Shown: positions 15,924-25,066 of the stretch, piece after piece
How the letters are laid out: the number at the start of each line of letters is the position of its first letter
Position numbering within the stretch: position 1 is the first letter of the stretch
Assembly (NCBI RefSeq): GCF_000378385.1
Contig: NZ_KB899672.1
Location: 62,001 to 126,000 of the forward strand
Direction of reading: 5' to 3'
DNA: 64,000 nt
From: Paenibacillus daejeonensis DSM 15491
Lineage (GTDB): Bacteria; Bacillota; Bacilli; Paenibacillales; Paenibacillaceae
Program-made: the position numbers and the translations under genes
Notes under the pieces: generated by a model
The model's database searches: none
What the model was told of the DNA's origin: nothing
What the model saw: only the letters and a program-made list of their open reading frames with translations

Positions 15924-17024
15924 TTATTGCACATTCTGGTCCGCGAACCAGGTCTTGATCTCGGACTCATGCTCAGCCGCCCAACGGTCGGGAGGCAGAA
16001 TAAAGGTGCCGTTCGGATTCCGCTCCGGCCGGGAGGTCGTGCCTTCGGCAAGCGGAGTGAAGAAGCTGTCGTTCGACTCCAGCGAGCTAAGCAGGTTCTG
16101 AGTTTCCGGCTTCATCATGAATTCCACAAAAGCTTGAGCGGCCTCCAGGTTAGCTGTATCCTTGCTGATGGCTACGACCCGCAGGGAGCCCGGCGCGCCT
16201 TCTTCCGGCCAGATGACTTCGACGGGGGATCCATCCATCTTTAGGGAGTAAGCATTATGCTCTTGCAGTGCTGCAGCAGCGATCTCACCACTCACCAGTG
16301 CATTGCCAACAGGACCGTTCTTTGGATAAATCGAGAACCCCTGTTTGAAGCGGTCGCTGTAGACCTGCTGGGCTTCCTCCATACCCCACTTGTAGAAGAA
16401 GGCGGAGACTAGCGGGTAGGCTGGTGCGGCAACGGCAGGGTCGGCATGTCCGACGCGCTCTTCTAGCGCGAAGAATTCTTCCCAGGTGGCAGGTGCGTTC
16501 TCCGGTGCGATCACATCCGTATTATAAGCAATGACGGCGGACGCATGGATGCCAATAGGGTAATAGGCCCGGTCCTCCGGCATCACCTCTTGGCCATATG
16601 TGCTGAGCAGCGCTTCGCCCTTGGCCTCATAGCCGGTGTGGAGGAAGTTGCGTTCGGCGAGACCACGGATCGACCCGTGCCCGTCCATCATAACGATATC
16701 CCATTGGGGATTGCCGCGTTCCGCTTCAATTTTGGCGAGCGCTTCACCGCCGCCGTAATGGACCGCTTCAATGGCGTAGCCGGTCGCCTCCTGGAATTTG
16801 GGGGCAATAAAATCTACAAAGTCATTGCCGTACAGCATCAACGGCTTTTGTTGCTCCGGTTGAGCCGATGTCTGCTCGGTTCCTGCGGAAGCATTCTCCC
16901 CTGATGTTCCTGCACCAGTGCTCGCGTTCGTCCCGGGCTGTGCAGCGCCGCCGCATCCGGCCAGCATCAACGATAAGGTTAGCGCGGGCACGAGGCCTTT
17001 GCGCCACTGTTGGATTCTTGTCAT
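15924..17024 (-). CDS. ABC transporter substrate-binding lipoprotein
   Basis: A 366-residue extracellular solute-binding protein. From the ATG at 17024 there is a lipoprotein signal peptide ending in the lipobox LMLAGC (Cys near residue 22), then a Ser/Thr/Ala/Gln linker and a type II periplasmic-binding fold. The frame extends upstream, but 17024 gives a proper signal peptide and has GGAGG 11 nt before it. It is the first gene of the importer operon and is divergent from a LysR regulator. The ligand is uncertain: the family includes iron(III), phosphonate and polyamine binders. Confidence 0.9.
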   Translation of the reverse strand: MTRIQQWRKGLVPALTLSLMLAGCGGAAQPGTNASTGAGTSGENASAGTEQTSAQPEQQKPLMLYGNDFVDFIAPKFQEATGYAIEAVHYGGGEALAKIEAERGNPQWDIVMMDGHGSIRGLAERNFLHTGYEAKGEALLSTYGQEVMPEDRAYYPIGIHASAVIAYNTDVIAPENAPATWEEFFALEERVGHADPAVAAPAYPLVSAFFYKWGMEEAQQVYSDRFKQGFSIYPKNGPVGNALVSGEIAAAALQEHNAYSLKMDGSPVEVIWPEEGAPGSLRVVAISKDTANLEAAQAFVEFMMKPETQNLLSSLESNDSFFTPLAEGTTSRPERNPNGTFILPPDRWAAEHESEIKTWFADQNVQ

Positions 17025-17161
17025 CTTCAATCGAACCTCCATCATCGGTTGAGTGGATGCGTCGGCATCGCACTTCTTGGTATCTACTGTATCAATGGAA
17101 GGTACGAGCAAGATTAATGGATTGTCAAAGCTTCATAAAATCTTATCTATGTTATCTATCC

Positions 17162-17190
17162 AACTATCAGTAAAATCTATAAAGATAGTT
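17162..17190. promoter_or_regulatory. Inverted repeat between LysR gene and importer operon
   Basis: AACTATC (17162-17168) and GATAGTT (17184-17190) form a 7-bp perfect dyad with a 15-bp spacer, 22 nt before the LysR start. It is a good candidate for an autoregulatory LysR site. TTATCTAT-like direct repeats just upstream may belong to the same operator region. Confidence 0.45.
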
Positions 17191-17211
17191 CAAATAGGGG
17201 AGGTCCCGAAG

Positions 17212-18120
17212 ATGAATTTGCAGCAGCTGAAAGTGTTTGTTCTTGCCGTTAAGCTAAAGAGTCTTTCTCTGGTAGCCGCGGAGCTGGAGATCAAGCAGCC
17301 GACCGTGACCTTTCATCTCAACAAGCTCCAGGACGCCTGTGGCGTGCCGTTGTTTATTACGCAGTCCTACCATGTGCTGCAGCCGACAGAGGAAGGGTGG
17401 GCGCTCTACCGTTATGCGCAGCAGGTAACCGCGCTCACCCATGATATGCAAGCGATGATGGAGGGCTACAGGCAGCAGCCTGGCGGCGTGATCGCCATCG
17501 GTTCCACACATACACCGGCTACCTATTTGCTGCCGGAGCTGCTCAAGGCCTATAAGCATGAGCTGCCTGGCGTCCGGATCGCGTTGGAGGTCAAGACGGC
17601 GCCTGTGCTGTTGGAGAAAATTCGGCATTACGAGCTGGATTGCGGGCTGGTCTCTTATGACAAGCTGGAGGACAATGAGCTGGCGGTGACCGCGGCGCTG
17701 CGCGATGATCTGATCCTCGTCTGTCCGCCGGACCACCCGTTGTCCATGGAGAAACAGCTAAGTCCGGAGCGCATCGCCGCCTATCCCTTCGTATCGCATG
17801 AGCCGGAATCGGTAAGCCGGCGTCTTATTGACGGATGGGCAAGACAATCCGGGATTGCCATGCATCTGGCCATGGAGGTCTCCTCGACCGAGACGATGAA
17901 GGAGATGATTCGCAGCGGACTGGGGATCGGCATTCTCTCCGAGCTGAGTATTCAACGAGAGATTCGGCAGGGGACGCTTGTAGGGTTGCGTCTACCGGGG
18001 GCTTCGTTTGGGCGACGCATCTACCTGGTGCATCATAAGAAGAAGCTGCTCAGCCCGGCCATGCAACAGTTTCTGGCGATGCTGCAGCGCGATGGTCTCG
18101 GGGGCGGGGCACACACCTGA
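17212..18120 (+). CDS. LysR family transcriptional regulator
   Basis: A 302-residue protein with the N-terminal LysR winged helix (about 1-60, LVAAELEIKQPTVTFHLNKL) and a C-terminal periplasmic-binding-like effector domain. The frame is open from 17053, but the ATG at 17212 follows GGGGAGG and places the helix-turn-helix at the usual position. It is divergent from the ABC importer operon, its probable target (inference from arrangement). The effector is not known. Confidence 0.93.
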   Translation: MNLQQLKVFVLAVKLKSLSLVAAELEIKQPTVTFHLNKLQDACGVPLFITQSYHVLQPTEEGWALYRYAQQVTALTHDMQAMMEGYRQQPGGVIAIGSTHTPATYLLPELLKAYKHELPGVRIALEVKTAPVLLEKIRHYELDCGLVSYDKLEDNELAVTAALRDDLILVCPPDHPLSMEKQLSPERIAAYPFVSHEPESVSRRLIDGWARQSGIAMHLAMEVSSTETMKEMIRSGLGIGILSELSIQREIRQGTLVGLRLPGASFGRRIYLVHHKKKLLSPAMQQFLAMLQRDGLGGGAHT

Positions 18121-18247
18121 GCTCCTCTCCCGTCGATCCCGGTCGCGTTAGCTGGCGGGGGTCGCTATGAATCTGGTATACTCTTAAAATGTTCATTACA
18201 TAGGCGATGAATGATTGTGAGGCAAGCTAAGGAGGGAATTGATAGAT

Positions 18248-19063
18248 ATGAATGATTTATGGTTATGGTTTGAGTATGCATTCCTTGGGTTGCTGCAGGG
18301 CTTGACTGAGCCGATCCCAATTTCTTCTAGCGGTCACTTGATTATTGCGCAATCGCTGCTGGGGATGGAAATTCATGGGCTCAGTTTCGAGGTGTTGGTC
18401 AATTTCGCTTCTCTGCTGGCGGTCTTACTCATTTATCGTAAGGATCTCCTGCGACTGGCTGCGGGAAGCCTGTCCTACATTCGCCATAGGGATGAGGCAT
18501 CCAGAGCAGATTTCCGATTCGTGGTTTATCTGATCATTGCGACCATTCCAGCCGGTCTGGCGGGCGTATTCCTGAATGATGTATTCACCAATCTAAAAGG
18601 TCTGTTCACGGTCGGTGTTACGCTGCTTGTGACAGGTCTGGCGCTATGGCTCATCCGCAATATGAGAGGACATAAGAAGGATGCCCAGCTTACCTTGAAG
18701 GATGCCCTCATCATTGGTCTGGCGCAGGCAGTCGCACTGATCCCCGGCATCAGCCGTTCGGGAGCGACGATTGTTGCCGCGATGGGACTGGGTCTGAACC
18801 GGACTACGGCGCTCCGCTTCTCCTTCCTCATGTTCATTCCAGTTAGTGTAGGCGGGATGGTACTGGAGGGGAAGGATATGATCCGCGATCCGCAACTTGC
18901 TAGCTTGGCCGTACCCTATGCGCTTGCGTTCCTGACGTCGCTGGTCGCTTCGTATTTTGCCCTGCGGTGGTTTATGGGCATTATGGAGCGCGGCAACCTC
19001 AAGTATTTCTCGTGGTACGCCTTCACCGTGGGTACGATCATCGTACTCAGCCACCTGCTATAG
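18248..19063 (+). CDS. uppP: Undecaprenyl-diphosphatase
   Basis: A 271-residue, about 8-helix membrane enzyme that dephosphorylates undecaprenyl pyrophosphate to recycle the lipid carrier for wall polymers; overproduction is known to give bacitracin resistance. Catalytic signatures are QGLTEPIPISSSGHL (residues ~17-31) and IPGISRSGAT (~164-173). AAGGAGG lies 12 nt before the ATG at 18248; a TTG three codons earlier is too close to it. It is followed by a strong terminator and appears monocistronic. Confidence 0.94.
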   Translation: MNDLWLWFEYAFLGLLQGLTEPIPISSSGHLIIAQSLLGMEIHGLSFEVLVNFASLLAVLLIYRKDLLRLAAGSLSYIRHRDEASRADFRFVVYLIIATIPAGLAGVFLNDVFTNLKGLFTVGVTLLVTGLALWLIRNMRGHKKDAQLTLKDALIIGLAQAVALIPGISRSGATIVAAMGLGLNRTTALRFSFLMFIPVSVGGMVLEGKDMIRDPQLASLAVPYALAFLTSLVASYFALRWFMGIMERGNLKYFSWYAFTVGTIIVLSHLL

Positions 19064-19073
19064 CACGCAAAGA

Positions 19074-19116
19074 AAGCTCCGACTGGGCCAATTCGCCTGA
19101 GTCGGAGCTTTTTTTT
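19074..19116 (+). terminator. Intrinsic terminator of uppP
   Basis: AAGCTCCGACT (19074-19084) pairs perfectly with AGTCGGAGCTT (19100-19110), followed by a run of T ending at 19116. Confidence 0.93.
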
Positions 19117-19150
19117 GATAACCATGGGCACCCGGACTGTTCGGGTTTGT

Positions 19151-20008
19151 TTAAAGTGTTGTTTCCTCGCGAATACGGCGGCGATACGTCTCCGGTGTCA
19201 TGCCTACCTGTTGCTTGAAGAGGCGACTGAAATGGGCCAGATGCTTAAAGCCTACTTGAAAGCCTGCCTCTGTGACAGAGAGACCCGAATCCAGCAAGAA
19301 CAGAACGCGCGCCTGGTTAATCCGCCGCTGGTAAATATATTCGAAGATGGTTACGCCCGTCACTTCCTTGAAAATCTTGGCCAGATAGGAACGGGTCAGA
19401 TGCAGCTTCTCTTCGAGCAGTTCCATCGTAATGGCTTCCTGGTAGTGCTGCTCGATATAAGAAATGATGCCCTGGACGTGCTTCTCCTTGTCGGAGGAAT
19501 AGTCCCGTGGCCGGTGCATCGGCTGCATGCAGCGATCATGGATGAAATACAGCAAGTCGATAAACGCCAACTGCAATCTGCAGTCGCCTGTCGCATCCTG
19601 ACACTGCTGCAGCTCATGCATGCGCAGGAGGATCCGTTCGACTTCTTCCTTGTGTTCACCGCGCAGACAGAGCCGATGGTTCTTGAATTCCTGGAAGGGC
19701 TGCAGCACATTGAGCGCACCAGGCAGATCAAGAAAAGGTTGTACGAGTGAGGGCTCAAAATGGACGATCGACCGAATGTACGGATGCGCAAGGTCCACCT
19801 TGGCGGAATGCAGCGTCATGCCGTACATCAGAATCAGATCGCCAGGAGCAAGGGTATAAATTTTGTCGCCAATCAGATAATTGACCTTGCCCTCATGAAA
19901 GTAATACACCTCATAAAAAGGATGGGAGTGCATCTTCGGCTCCAGCCTGCTGCTGCTACGGTATCCATAGGAGATCATCCCCCGAAGATCCTTGGCTGTC
20001 GTCATCAT
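19151..20008 (-). CDS. AraC family transcriptional regulator
   Basis: About 285 residues: an N-terminal cupin sensing domain (HSHPFYEVYYFHEGKVNYLI, residues ~27-46) and a C-terminal AraC DNA-binding domain (about 185-280, with ARVLFLLDSGLSVTEAGFQ). The start is placed at the ATG at 20008, which has GGGAGTG 3-4 nt upstream; another ATG follows directly. It is the last gene of the operon that begins at 23209, only 37 nt after the isomerase, so it probably controls the sugar-type pathway encoded upstream. Confidence 0.9.
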   Translation of the reverse strand: MMTTAKDLRGMISYGYRSSSRLEPKMHSHPFYEVYYFHEGKVNYLIGDKIYTLAPGDLILMYGMTLHSAKVDLAHPYIRSIVHFEPSLVQPFLDLPGALNVLQPFQEFKNHRLCLRGEHKEEVERILLRMHELQQCQDATGDCRLQLAFIDLLYFIHDRCMQPMHRPRDYSSDKEKHVQGIISYIEQHYQEAITMELLEEKLHLTRSYLAKIFKEVTGVTIFEYIYQRRINQARVLFLLDSGLSVTEAGFQVGFKHLAHFSRLFKQQVGMTPETYRRRIREETTL

Positions 20009-20045
20009 GATCACTCCCATCCGGATAGGTTAAGATTAGCGGGAA

Positions 20046-20918
20046 TTAGGCACGGTTGCTCTCGCCCAGCAGCGCCTTCAGATAATGCACGGTTTCCCGC
20101 AGCATCTGATCGGTGCCATATTGATTGCTGAAATCTTCAATCCCCAGATAGCCATCATAGCCTACAGACTGCAAATCGGCAATCACTTGTCCCCATGGTA
20201 CAATGCCTTCCCGTACCCCGGTCCAATTGGAAGACCAGCGAATCTCGCGCAGCTCGCTCACTGGTTCCTTGTCAGCTACCCAGCCGCCATTCTTGACATG
20301 AACATGGGCCAGATAAGGCCCGAGAAGCTCAAGACCCATGCGGTAGTTCTCGAATCCCTCATGAACCAGGTTGCCTGGATCGTAGAGGACGCCTACATGG
20401 TCAGGGTCGAGGCCCTCCAGCAGACGGTAAGCCGAAGAAGCGCTCGGTGCGATCGTCACATGATGCGTTTCAACCAGACCCTTCACCCCGTATTGGCGGC
20501 AAAGTGCTTCGGATTGCTTCAGATAGGCTCGTGCTTCCTCGAACAGCTCTGGGAACTTGCGGGTTCGATTATACGATGGGACGCCCAGACGGATGAACTT
20601 GGCTCCAAGCTCGCGTGCAGCAGCCAATACTTGCTCTGTGCCCTCCAGATCACCGCAGGCCAGATAAGGCGTCACGCTAAGGGTAGGAACGCCGGCGTCT
20701 TCAGCCGCCTTCTTGAAGCGCGCGATGGCCTCGTCGCCGCCAGAAGGGGGGAGGGTACACAGGTTATTGCCCCAGAAGGATGGTTCCTCTTTGGCAACCT
20801 CCTCAGACGTATCCTTATACCGCCATTCAATCCCCTGGATTCCCAGCTCGCGGGCCTTTGTGGCCAGCTCCTCTGGCGTTAGATCGGGAGTAGCTACCGT
20901 AAAAATGGATATTTTCAT
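20046..20918 (-). CDS. Sugar phosphate isomerase/epimerase (TIM barrel)
   Basis: A 290-residue xylose-isomerase-like TIM-barrel protein of the AP endonuclease 2 superfamily, which includes IolE, IolI and hydroxypyruvate/tagatose epimerases. Metal-binding features include VETHH, VLYDPGNLVHEG, HVHVKNG and a C-terminal LGIEDFS. AAAGGAGC precedes the ATG. It sits between two dehydrogenases and an AraC regulator on the minus strand, with 15 nt to the upstream gene. The substrate is probably a sugar or polyol derivative, not defined by sequence. Confidence 0.88.
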   Translation of the reverse strand: MKISIFTVATPDLTPEELATKARELGIQGIEWRYKDTSEEVAKEEPSFWGNNLCTLPPSGGDEAIARFKKAAEDAGVPTLSVTPYLACGDLEGTEQVLAAARELGAKFIRLGVPSYNRTRKFPELFEEARAYLKQSEALCRQYGVKGLVETHHVTIAPSASSAYRLLEGLDPDHVGVLYDPGNLVHEGFENYRMGLELLGPYLAHVHVKNGGWVADKEPVSELREIRWSSNWTGVREGIVPWGQVIADLQSVGYDGYLGIEDFSNQYGTDQMLRETVHYLKALLGESNRA

Positions 20919-20933
20919 CTGATACTCGCTCCT

Positions 20934-22007
20934 TTATTCGATCCGGATTGCTTGCGCCTGCGCCTTGAGGCACAGTTCCGCAGCTTTGAACGCATGATGC
21001 TGGGTCATTGCATGCTCGGTGCCATTCAGGCAGTCCAAGATCAGTTGCCCAAAATAAGGATAACCGACTTTGCCGCTCAGCTCCATATGCTGCTCGCCGT
21101 CCTCGTTAACCAAATACAAGTGGTTGCCTTGGTTGGAGCGGGCAATGTCGACATATTTGCGAAGCTCGATGTACCCCTTGGTACCCAGGATCGTCGTCCG
21201 CCCGTCACCCCAGGTGGAGAGACCGCTCGGTGTCAGCCAGTCGACCCGGAAGTACCCGGTGGCTCCGTTGTCGGCGCGCAGCGTCGCATCGCCATAGTCC
21301 TCCAGCTCAGGATAATCTTTGTTGTGATAGTTCGCGATTTTACTGTGGAGCACTTCGCCGTCCTGAGCGCCTGTATAGTACAGGAACTGTTCAATTTGAT
21401 GTGAGCCGATGTCGCACAGGATGCCGCCATACTTTTCTTTCTCGAAAAACCACTCCGGCCGTGACGGGGCATTAAGTCTGTGCGGCCCAAGGCCGAGCAC
21501 TTGAACAACGCGTCCAATTGCCCCTTCCTTGATCAGCTCACCTGCGAAGACGGCACTCTCGACGTGAAGCCGTTCGCTGTAATAAACTGCATATTTTTTG
21601 CCTGAACGTTCCACTGCTTCACGGGCATCAGCCAGCTGCTCCAGCGTCGTGAACGGAGCCTTGTCGACAAAATAATGTTTGCCATGATTCAATACGGTCA
21701 CGCCAAAAGGACCACGCTCCGATGTGATGGCAGCGGAAGCAACCAATTGCACCTCTGCGTCCTGGAGGATTTGTTCCTCGGACTCGGCGACTTGGGCTCC
21801 CGGATACTGCTCTGCGAACTTTTGCGCTTTGTCCGCATCGTTGTCATAGACCCATTTCAGCGTGGCACCCGCCTCGACAAGGCCATTGGTCATGCCATAG
21901 ATATGTCCGTGATCCAGTCGGCTGGCTGCAAAATAAAATTCTCCTGCGGTGACAACGGGTTGAGGCTTGCCTTTTGGTGCGTAATTCATGCCGTCCTGTT
22001 TACTCAT
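20934..22007 (-). CDS. Gfo/Idh/MocA family oxidoreductase
   Basis: A 357-residue NAD(P)-dependent dehydrogenase. The N-terminal region is a variant Rossmann fold (AASRLDHGHIYGMTNGLVEA in place of the typical GxGxxG), and the C-terminal half is the family's beta-sheet domain. DKAPFTT occupies the position of the usual EKP motif, and GGILCDIGSHQIEQFLYYTG carries the catalytic-region His. GGAGGGACTATTC precedes the ATG. It belongs to the 23209-19151 operon and likely acts on a sugar or cyclitol together with the second dehydrogenase at 22040. Confidence 0.9.
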   Translation of the reverse strand: MSKQDGMNYAPKGKPQPVVTAGEFYFAASRLDHGHIYGMTNGLVEAGATLKWVYDNDADKAQKFAEQYPGAQVAESEEQILQDAEVQLVASAAITSERGPFGVTVLNHGKHYFVDKAPFTTLEQLADAREAVERSGKKYAVYYSERLHVESAVFAGELIKEGAIGRVVQVLGLGPHRLNAPSRPEWFFEKEKYGGILCDIGSHQIEQFLYYTGAQDGEVLHSKIANYHNKDYPELEDYGDATLRADNGATGYFRVDWLTPSGLSTWGDGRTTILGTKGYIELRKYVDIARSNQGNHLYLVNEDGEQHMELSGKVGYPYFGQLILDCLNGTEHAMTQHHAFKAAELCLKAQAQAIRIE

Positions 22008-22039
22008 GAATAGTCCCTCCTAAGAACGTAGTATCGTAA

Positions 22040-23209
22040 TTAGTGCGTACCCGAAACATCTAACGTCTGGTAGTCATCGGCTTTTTTGCTGCTCTTCGAA
22101 CGTTCAATCTGCTCTTGCAGCTTGTTGTAGAATAGTTCCTCATCAATCGGCAGGTCGACCCAGTTATCTGTCCAGGTAGAGAGCAGCATGGCATTGGAGA
22201 TCATCAATCCCTTGATGCCTTCCTCACCAGGAGCCAGCAGCGGAGACCCGGTCTGAATCGCCTTCACCCAGTCCTGGGTAATGCCGGAGTGCTGATTGCC
22301 GCCGCCTGACACGGGAATATCAATCGCCCAGCATTCAGGCTGACCGAATCCGCCTTGGAAATCACGGTTAAACTCGGACTCCAGCACACGGGTGCGCCAG
22401 AAACGGATTTTGCCATCCTCAATGACGATCTTCCCGCGGTCTCCCGAAATCTCAAACCGGTTGGTACCCGGCGCCTCGAACGTCGAGGTAACGAATACGC
22501 CAGTGGCGCCATTCTCATATTCGACATAGGCCGTAACGTCATTCTCTACCTCAATGTCACGGTGCTTGCCAAAGGAGCAGAATGCGCGGACCCGCTTGGG
22601 CATAAGCCCTGTCGTCCACTGCCACAGATCCAATTGATGGGGATCCTGATTGATGAGGACGCCGCCGCCTTCACCAGCCCAGGTTGCCCGCCAGCCACCG
22701 GAATTGTAGTAGCTCTGAGAACGGTACCAATCCGTAATAATCCAATTCGTCCGCCGCACTTCCCCGAGCTCCCCGGAGGCGATCAGATCTTTCAGCTTGG
22801 CATACATCGGGTTGGTGCGTTGATTGTACATAATGCCATAGAGCTTGCCGCTGCGGGCTGCCGCTTCATTCATGAGTCGAACTTGCTTGGTATATACGCC
22901 GGCCGGCTTCTCCACAAGGACATGCAAGCCGTGATCGAACGCGGCAATGGCCTGTTCGGGATGCTCATAGTGCGGTGTGCAGATCAGGACGCCATCCACT
23001 TCTCCGGAGCGATAGAGCTCCTCTGGCGAAAGAAAGCGCTTTACATCGTCGCCCCATTCTTCCTTTGCAAGATCCAGACGGGACTGGCGAATATCGGATA
23101 CCGCAGTTAGCTTGGCGCCTTTTACCTCACCTGCGATCAAATACTTGGCATGACTGGTCCCCATATTGCCGAGCCCGATGATTCCGATTCTTACCGTTTC
23201 CACATGCAC
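22040..23209 (-). CDS. Gfo/Idh/MocA family oxidoreductase
   Basis: A 389-residue NAD(P)-dependent dehydrogenase with the canonical nucleotide motif IGIIGLGNMG (residues ~8-17), the EKPAGVY motif near residue 100 and the catalytic-region GGVLINQDPHQLDLWQWTTG. AAGGAAG lies 5 nt before the ATG. It is the first gene of a four-gene minus-strand operon with another dehydrogenase, an isomerase/epimerase and an AraC regulator. A perfect TATAAT (minus strand, 23224-23229) lies just upstream, but no good -35 could be paired with it. No transporter is present in the cluster. Confidence 0.92.
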   Translation of the reverse strand: MHVETVRIGIIGLGNMGTSHAKYLIAGEVKGAKLTAVSDIRQSRLDLAKEEWGDDVKRFLSPEELYRSGEVDGVLICTPHYEHPEQAIAAFDHGLHVLVEKPAGVYTKQVRLMNEAAARSGKLYGIMYNQRTNPMYAKLKDLIASGELGEVRRTNWIITDWYRSQSYYNSGGWRATWAGEGGGVLINQDPHQLDLWQWTTGLMPKRVRAFCSFGKHRDIEVENDVTAYVEYENGATGVFVTSTFEAPGTNRFEISGDRGKIVIEDGKIRFWRTRVLESEFNRDFQGGFGQPECWAIDIPVSGGGNQHSGITQDWVKAIQTGSPLLAPGEEGIKGLMISNAMLLSTWTDNWVDLPIDEELFYNKLQEQIERSKSSKKADDYQTLDVSGTH

Positions 23210-23361
23210 ACTTCCTTCCCTATATTATAAACGATATGCTTATTGTAGCATGAGAGAGCGCTTAACACTTCACTATCTGTTATCAATCCAGGACATTCAT
23301 TTGACTGTGGTTGTACTAGAGAGCCAACAGGTACAGGTAGCAAGACTAGGAAAAGTGTGCA

Positions 23362-23389
23362 TTGACTTGAAATGGGTTCGTGATATGAT
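23362..23389 (+). promoter_or_regulatory. Putative sigma-A promoter of the EamA gene
   Basis: TTGACT (23362-23367) and TATGAT (23384-23389) are separated by 16 bp, about 60 nt before the EamA start. It is the best promoter match in this divergent region. Confidence 0.55.
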
Positions 23390-23450
23390 ACTATCATTGC
23401 TTTGCGATACAGGCGCAGGCTGAATCAGACGATGGAGTGTAGAGAATCCC

Positions 23451-24395
23451 ATGGATAGAAAATGGTTGTATATTAGTGGATTAATTGCGGTGGCTGCCAT
23501 CTGGGGAGCTAATTTTGGCTTGTCCCGGTTTGCAATGGATGCCTTTGACCCTATTTTGTTTACGTTTTTGCGGTTTTGTTCGGCCGTGCCGTTTTTCTTT
23601 ATTCTGCTGAAGCTGCGGGAGGGGAGCGTTGGCATTCCGTGGCGGGTGGGGCTGGCGCTTGCAGCGATCGGCCTGTTCGGAATTGCTTTGCTGGAGATCA
23701 TGGTTATGTACTCGATTAAATATACCTCGCTGGCTAATGCATCTCTGCTTAACGTTGCACCATGGCCCATCTTCGCGGCGCTGTTGGCTCCTCTGTTTAC
23801 GAAAGAAGTCATTACCGCGCGTTTACTGGTTGGCGGTGGCGCAGCCATGGTCGGTGTCTGCTTTGTTATTCTTGGCGGCGGGGATAGCTTCTCGCTGGCT
23901 GGTGACCAAATGCTCGGTAACGCTCTGGCGCTCGGGGTCAGTCTGCTGGGCGCATTATTCAATCTTGCCTGTATGCCGTTCATGCGGCGGTACTCTGCAC
24001 TGCGGGTCAGCAGCTGGATGATTCTGTTCGGCAGTCTATTCATGCTGCCGCTAACCTGGGGCTCGTGGGGACAAGTACAGTGGGGCGCTCTGACAGCGAC
24101 CCATTATAGTATCTTGCTGTACAATATTCTTTTCTGTACTGTCATCGGGTTTGTTGTCTGGAATGCATGCATGTATCAAGTCGGCGCAGCCAGGGCCAAC
24201 TTTTTCCGTTATGTCGTACCGGCCGCAGCCGTCGTCGCGGGGTACTTGATGTTCGGGGAGCAGCTGACGTGGCTGCAGCTAGCCGGCGCGGCATGCATGG
24301 CGGGCGGTCTGGTCTGGATCAGCGTAGAGCGCAAACAGGCTGCGCCACTGCCGTCTCAGACAAGTGTTCAACAGGGAGCGGCACCGATAAAATAA
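23451..24395 (+). CDS. EamA/DMT family transporter
   Basis: A 314-residue membrane protein with ten predicted helices in two EamA repeats (about 5-140 and 155-290). Drug/metabolite transporters of this family usually export amino acids, nucleotides or other metabolites. The first helix contains VAAIWGANFGLSRFAMDAF, typical of the family. The Shine-Dalgarno sequence is weak (GGAG about 15 nt before the ATG). It is divergent from the Gfo/Idh operon and convergent with the LytTR gene. Substrate cannot be deduced. Confidence 0.9.
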   Translation: MDRKWLYISGLIAVAAIWGANFGLSRFAMDAFDPILFTFLRFCSAVPFFFILLKLREGSVGIPWRVGLALAAIGLFGIALLEIMVMYSIKYTSLANASLLNVAPWPIFAALLAPLFTKEVITARLLVGGGAAMVGVCFVILGGGDSFSLAGDQMLGNALALGVSLLGALFNLACMPFMRRYSALRVSSWMILFGSLFMLPLTWGSWGQVQWGALTATHYSILLYNILFCTVIGFVVWNACMYQVGAARANFFRYVVPAAAVVAGYLMFGEQLTWLQLAGAACMAGGLVWISVERKQAAPLPSQTSVQQGAAPIK

Positions 24396-24509
24396 AGTCA
24401 ATCCGTCCAACACAAAACAGCAGGGTGTTGCCTATCCCTCCCATTGGAGAGAAGGGCAGACCACCCGGCTATTGTTGTGTCAGGAGAAATCATGCACTCA
24501 GCACAATCC

Positions 24510-24833
24510 CTAACGGCTCTGATGATTGCGAACCAGCTGCTGCTGGCGTCTGGACACTGGTAGCGACTTGGCGTCTTTGGCACCAAAATAGAGCTGGTCA
24601 TCCTCGATGGAGCTTACCTTGCTTGTGTTAACATAACAATCCGACTTGATTTGAACGAAGCTCGCATGCCGGGTCAGCGCCTGCAGCTCATCAGCAGACA
24701 TTCTTTTTTTAATGTTGTAATTCTGACCGTGAAAGCTCACTTGTCCGTGGGATCCGAGCTTGAAGAACAAAATGTCCTTTTCTACCTCGAAATCCTCATA
24801 TACATTGCGGGATTGCACTGCTAAACCTGCCAT
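24510..24833 (-). CDS. Stand-alone LytTR DNA-binding domain protein
   Basis: A 107-residue protein whose second half resembles the LytTR DNA-binding domain: LQALTRHASFVQIKSDCYVN followed by a short beta hairpin and LPVSRRQQQLV. There is no receiver or membrane domain, so it is an orphan LytTR. The ATG at 24833 has AGGGGGG about 7 nt upstream and is preferred to the in-frame ATG at 24860. No kinase or partner is adjacent. Several Bacillota LytTR orphans control competence, bacteriocin or cell-wall genes, but nothing here fixes the target. Confidence 0.75.
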   Translation of the reverse strand: MAGLAVQSRNVYEDFEVEKDILFFKLGSHGQVSFHGQNYNIKKRMSADELQALTRHASFVQIKSDCYVNTSKVSSIEDDQLYFGAKDAKSLPVSRRQQQLVRNHQSR

Positions 24834-25066
24834 TCCAATTCCCCCCTTAAGAGATTGCAAAGCCGATTTATTGATAGCGCTTACATTATATCATGTTTTT
24901 GAAGCGATTTAAAGGGGGTAAGCAATAAAAAAACATAAAGGCTGTCTGGAGCCTTTTAAGCTGCTTCTGCACAGTCGCGACGCAGGCAATGCATCTGGTA
25001 TGATAGATGAAATGATTTCCGGCTATCTTCGCAACAGCCGAGACCGACACGAAAGGGGCGGCAGCC

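Noticed and set aside
23259-23273. cre site upstream of the Gfo/Idh operon (GAGCGCTTAACA region)
   Set aside because: It looks palindromic but fails fixed positions of the cre consensus in both orientations.
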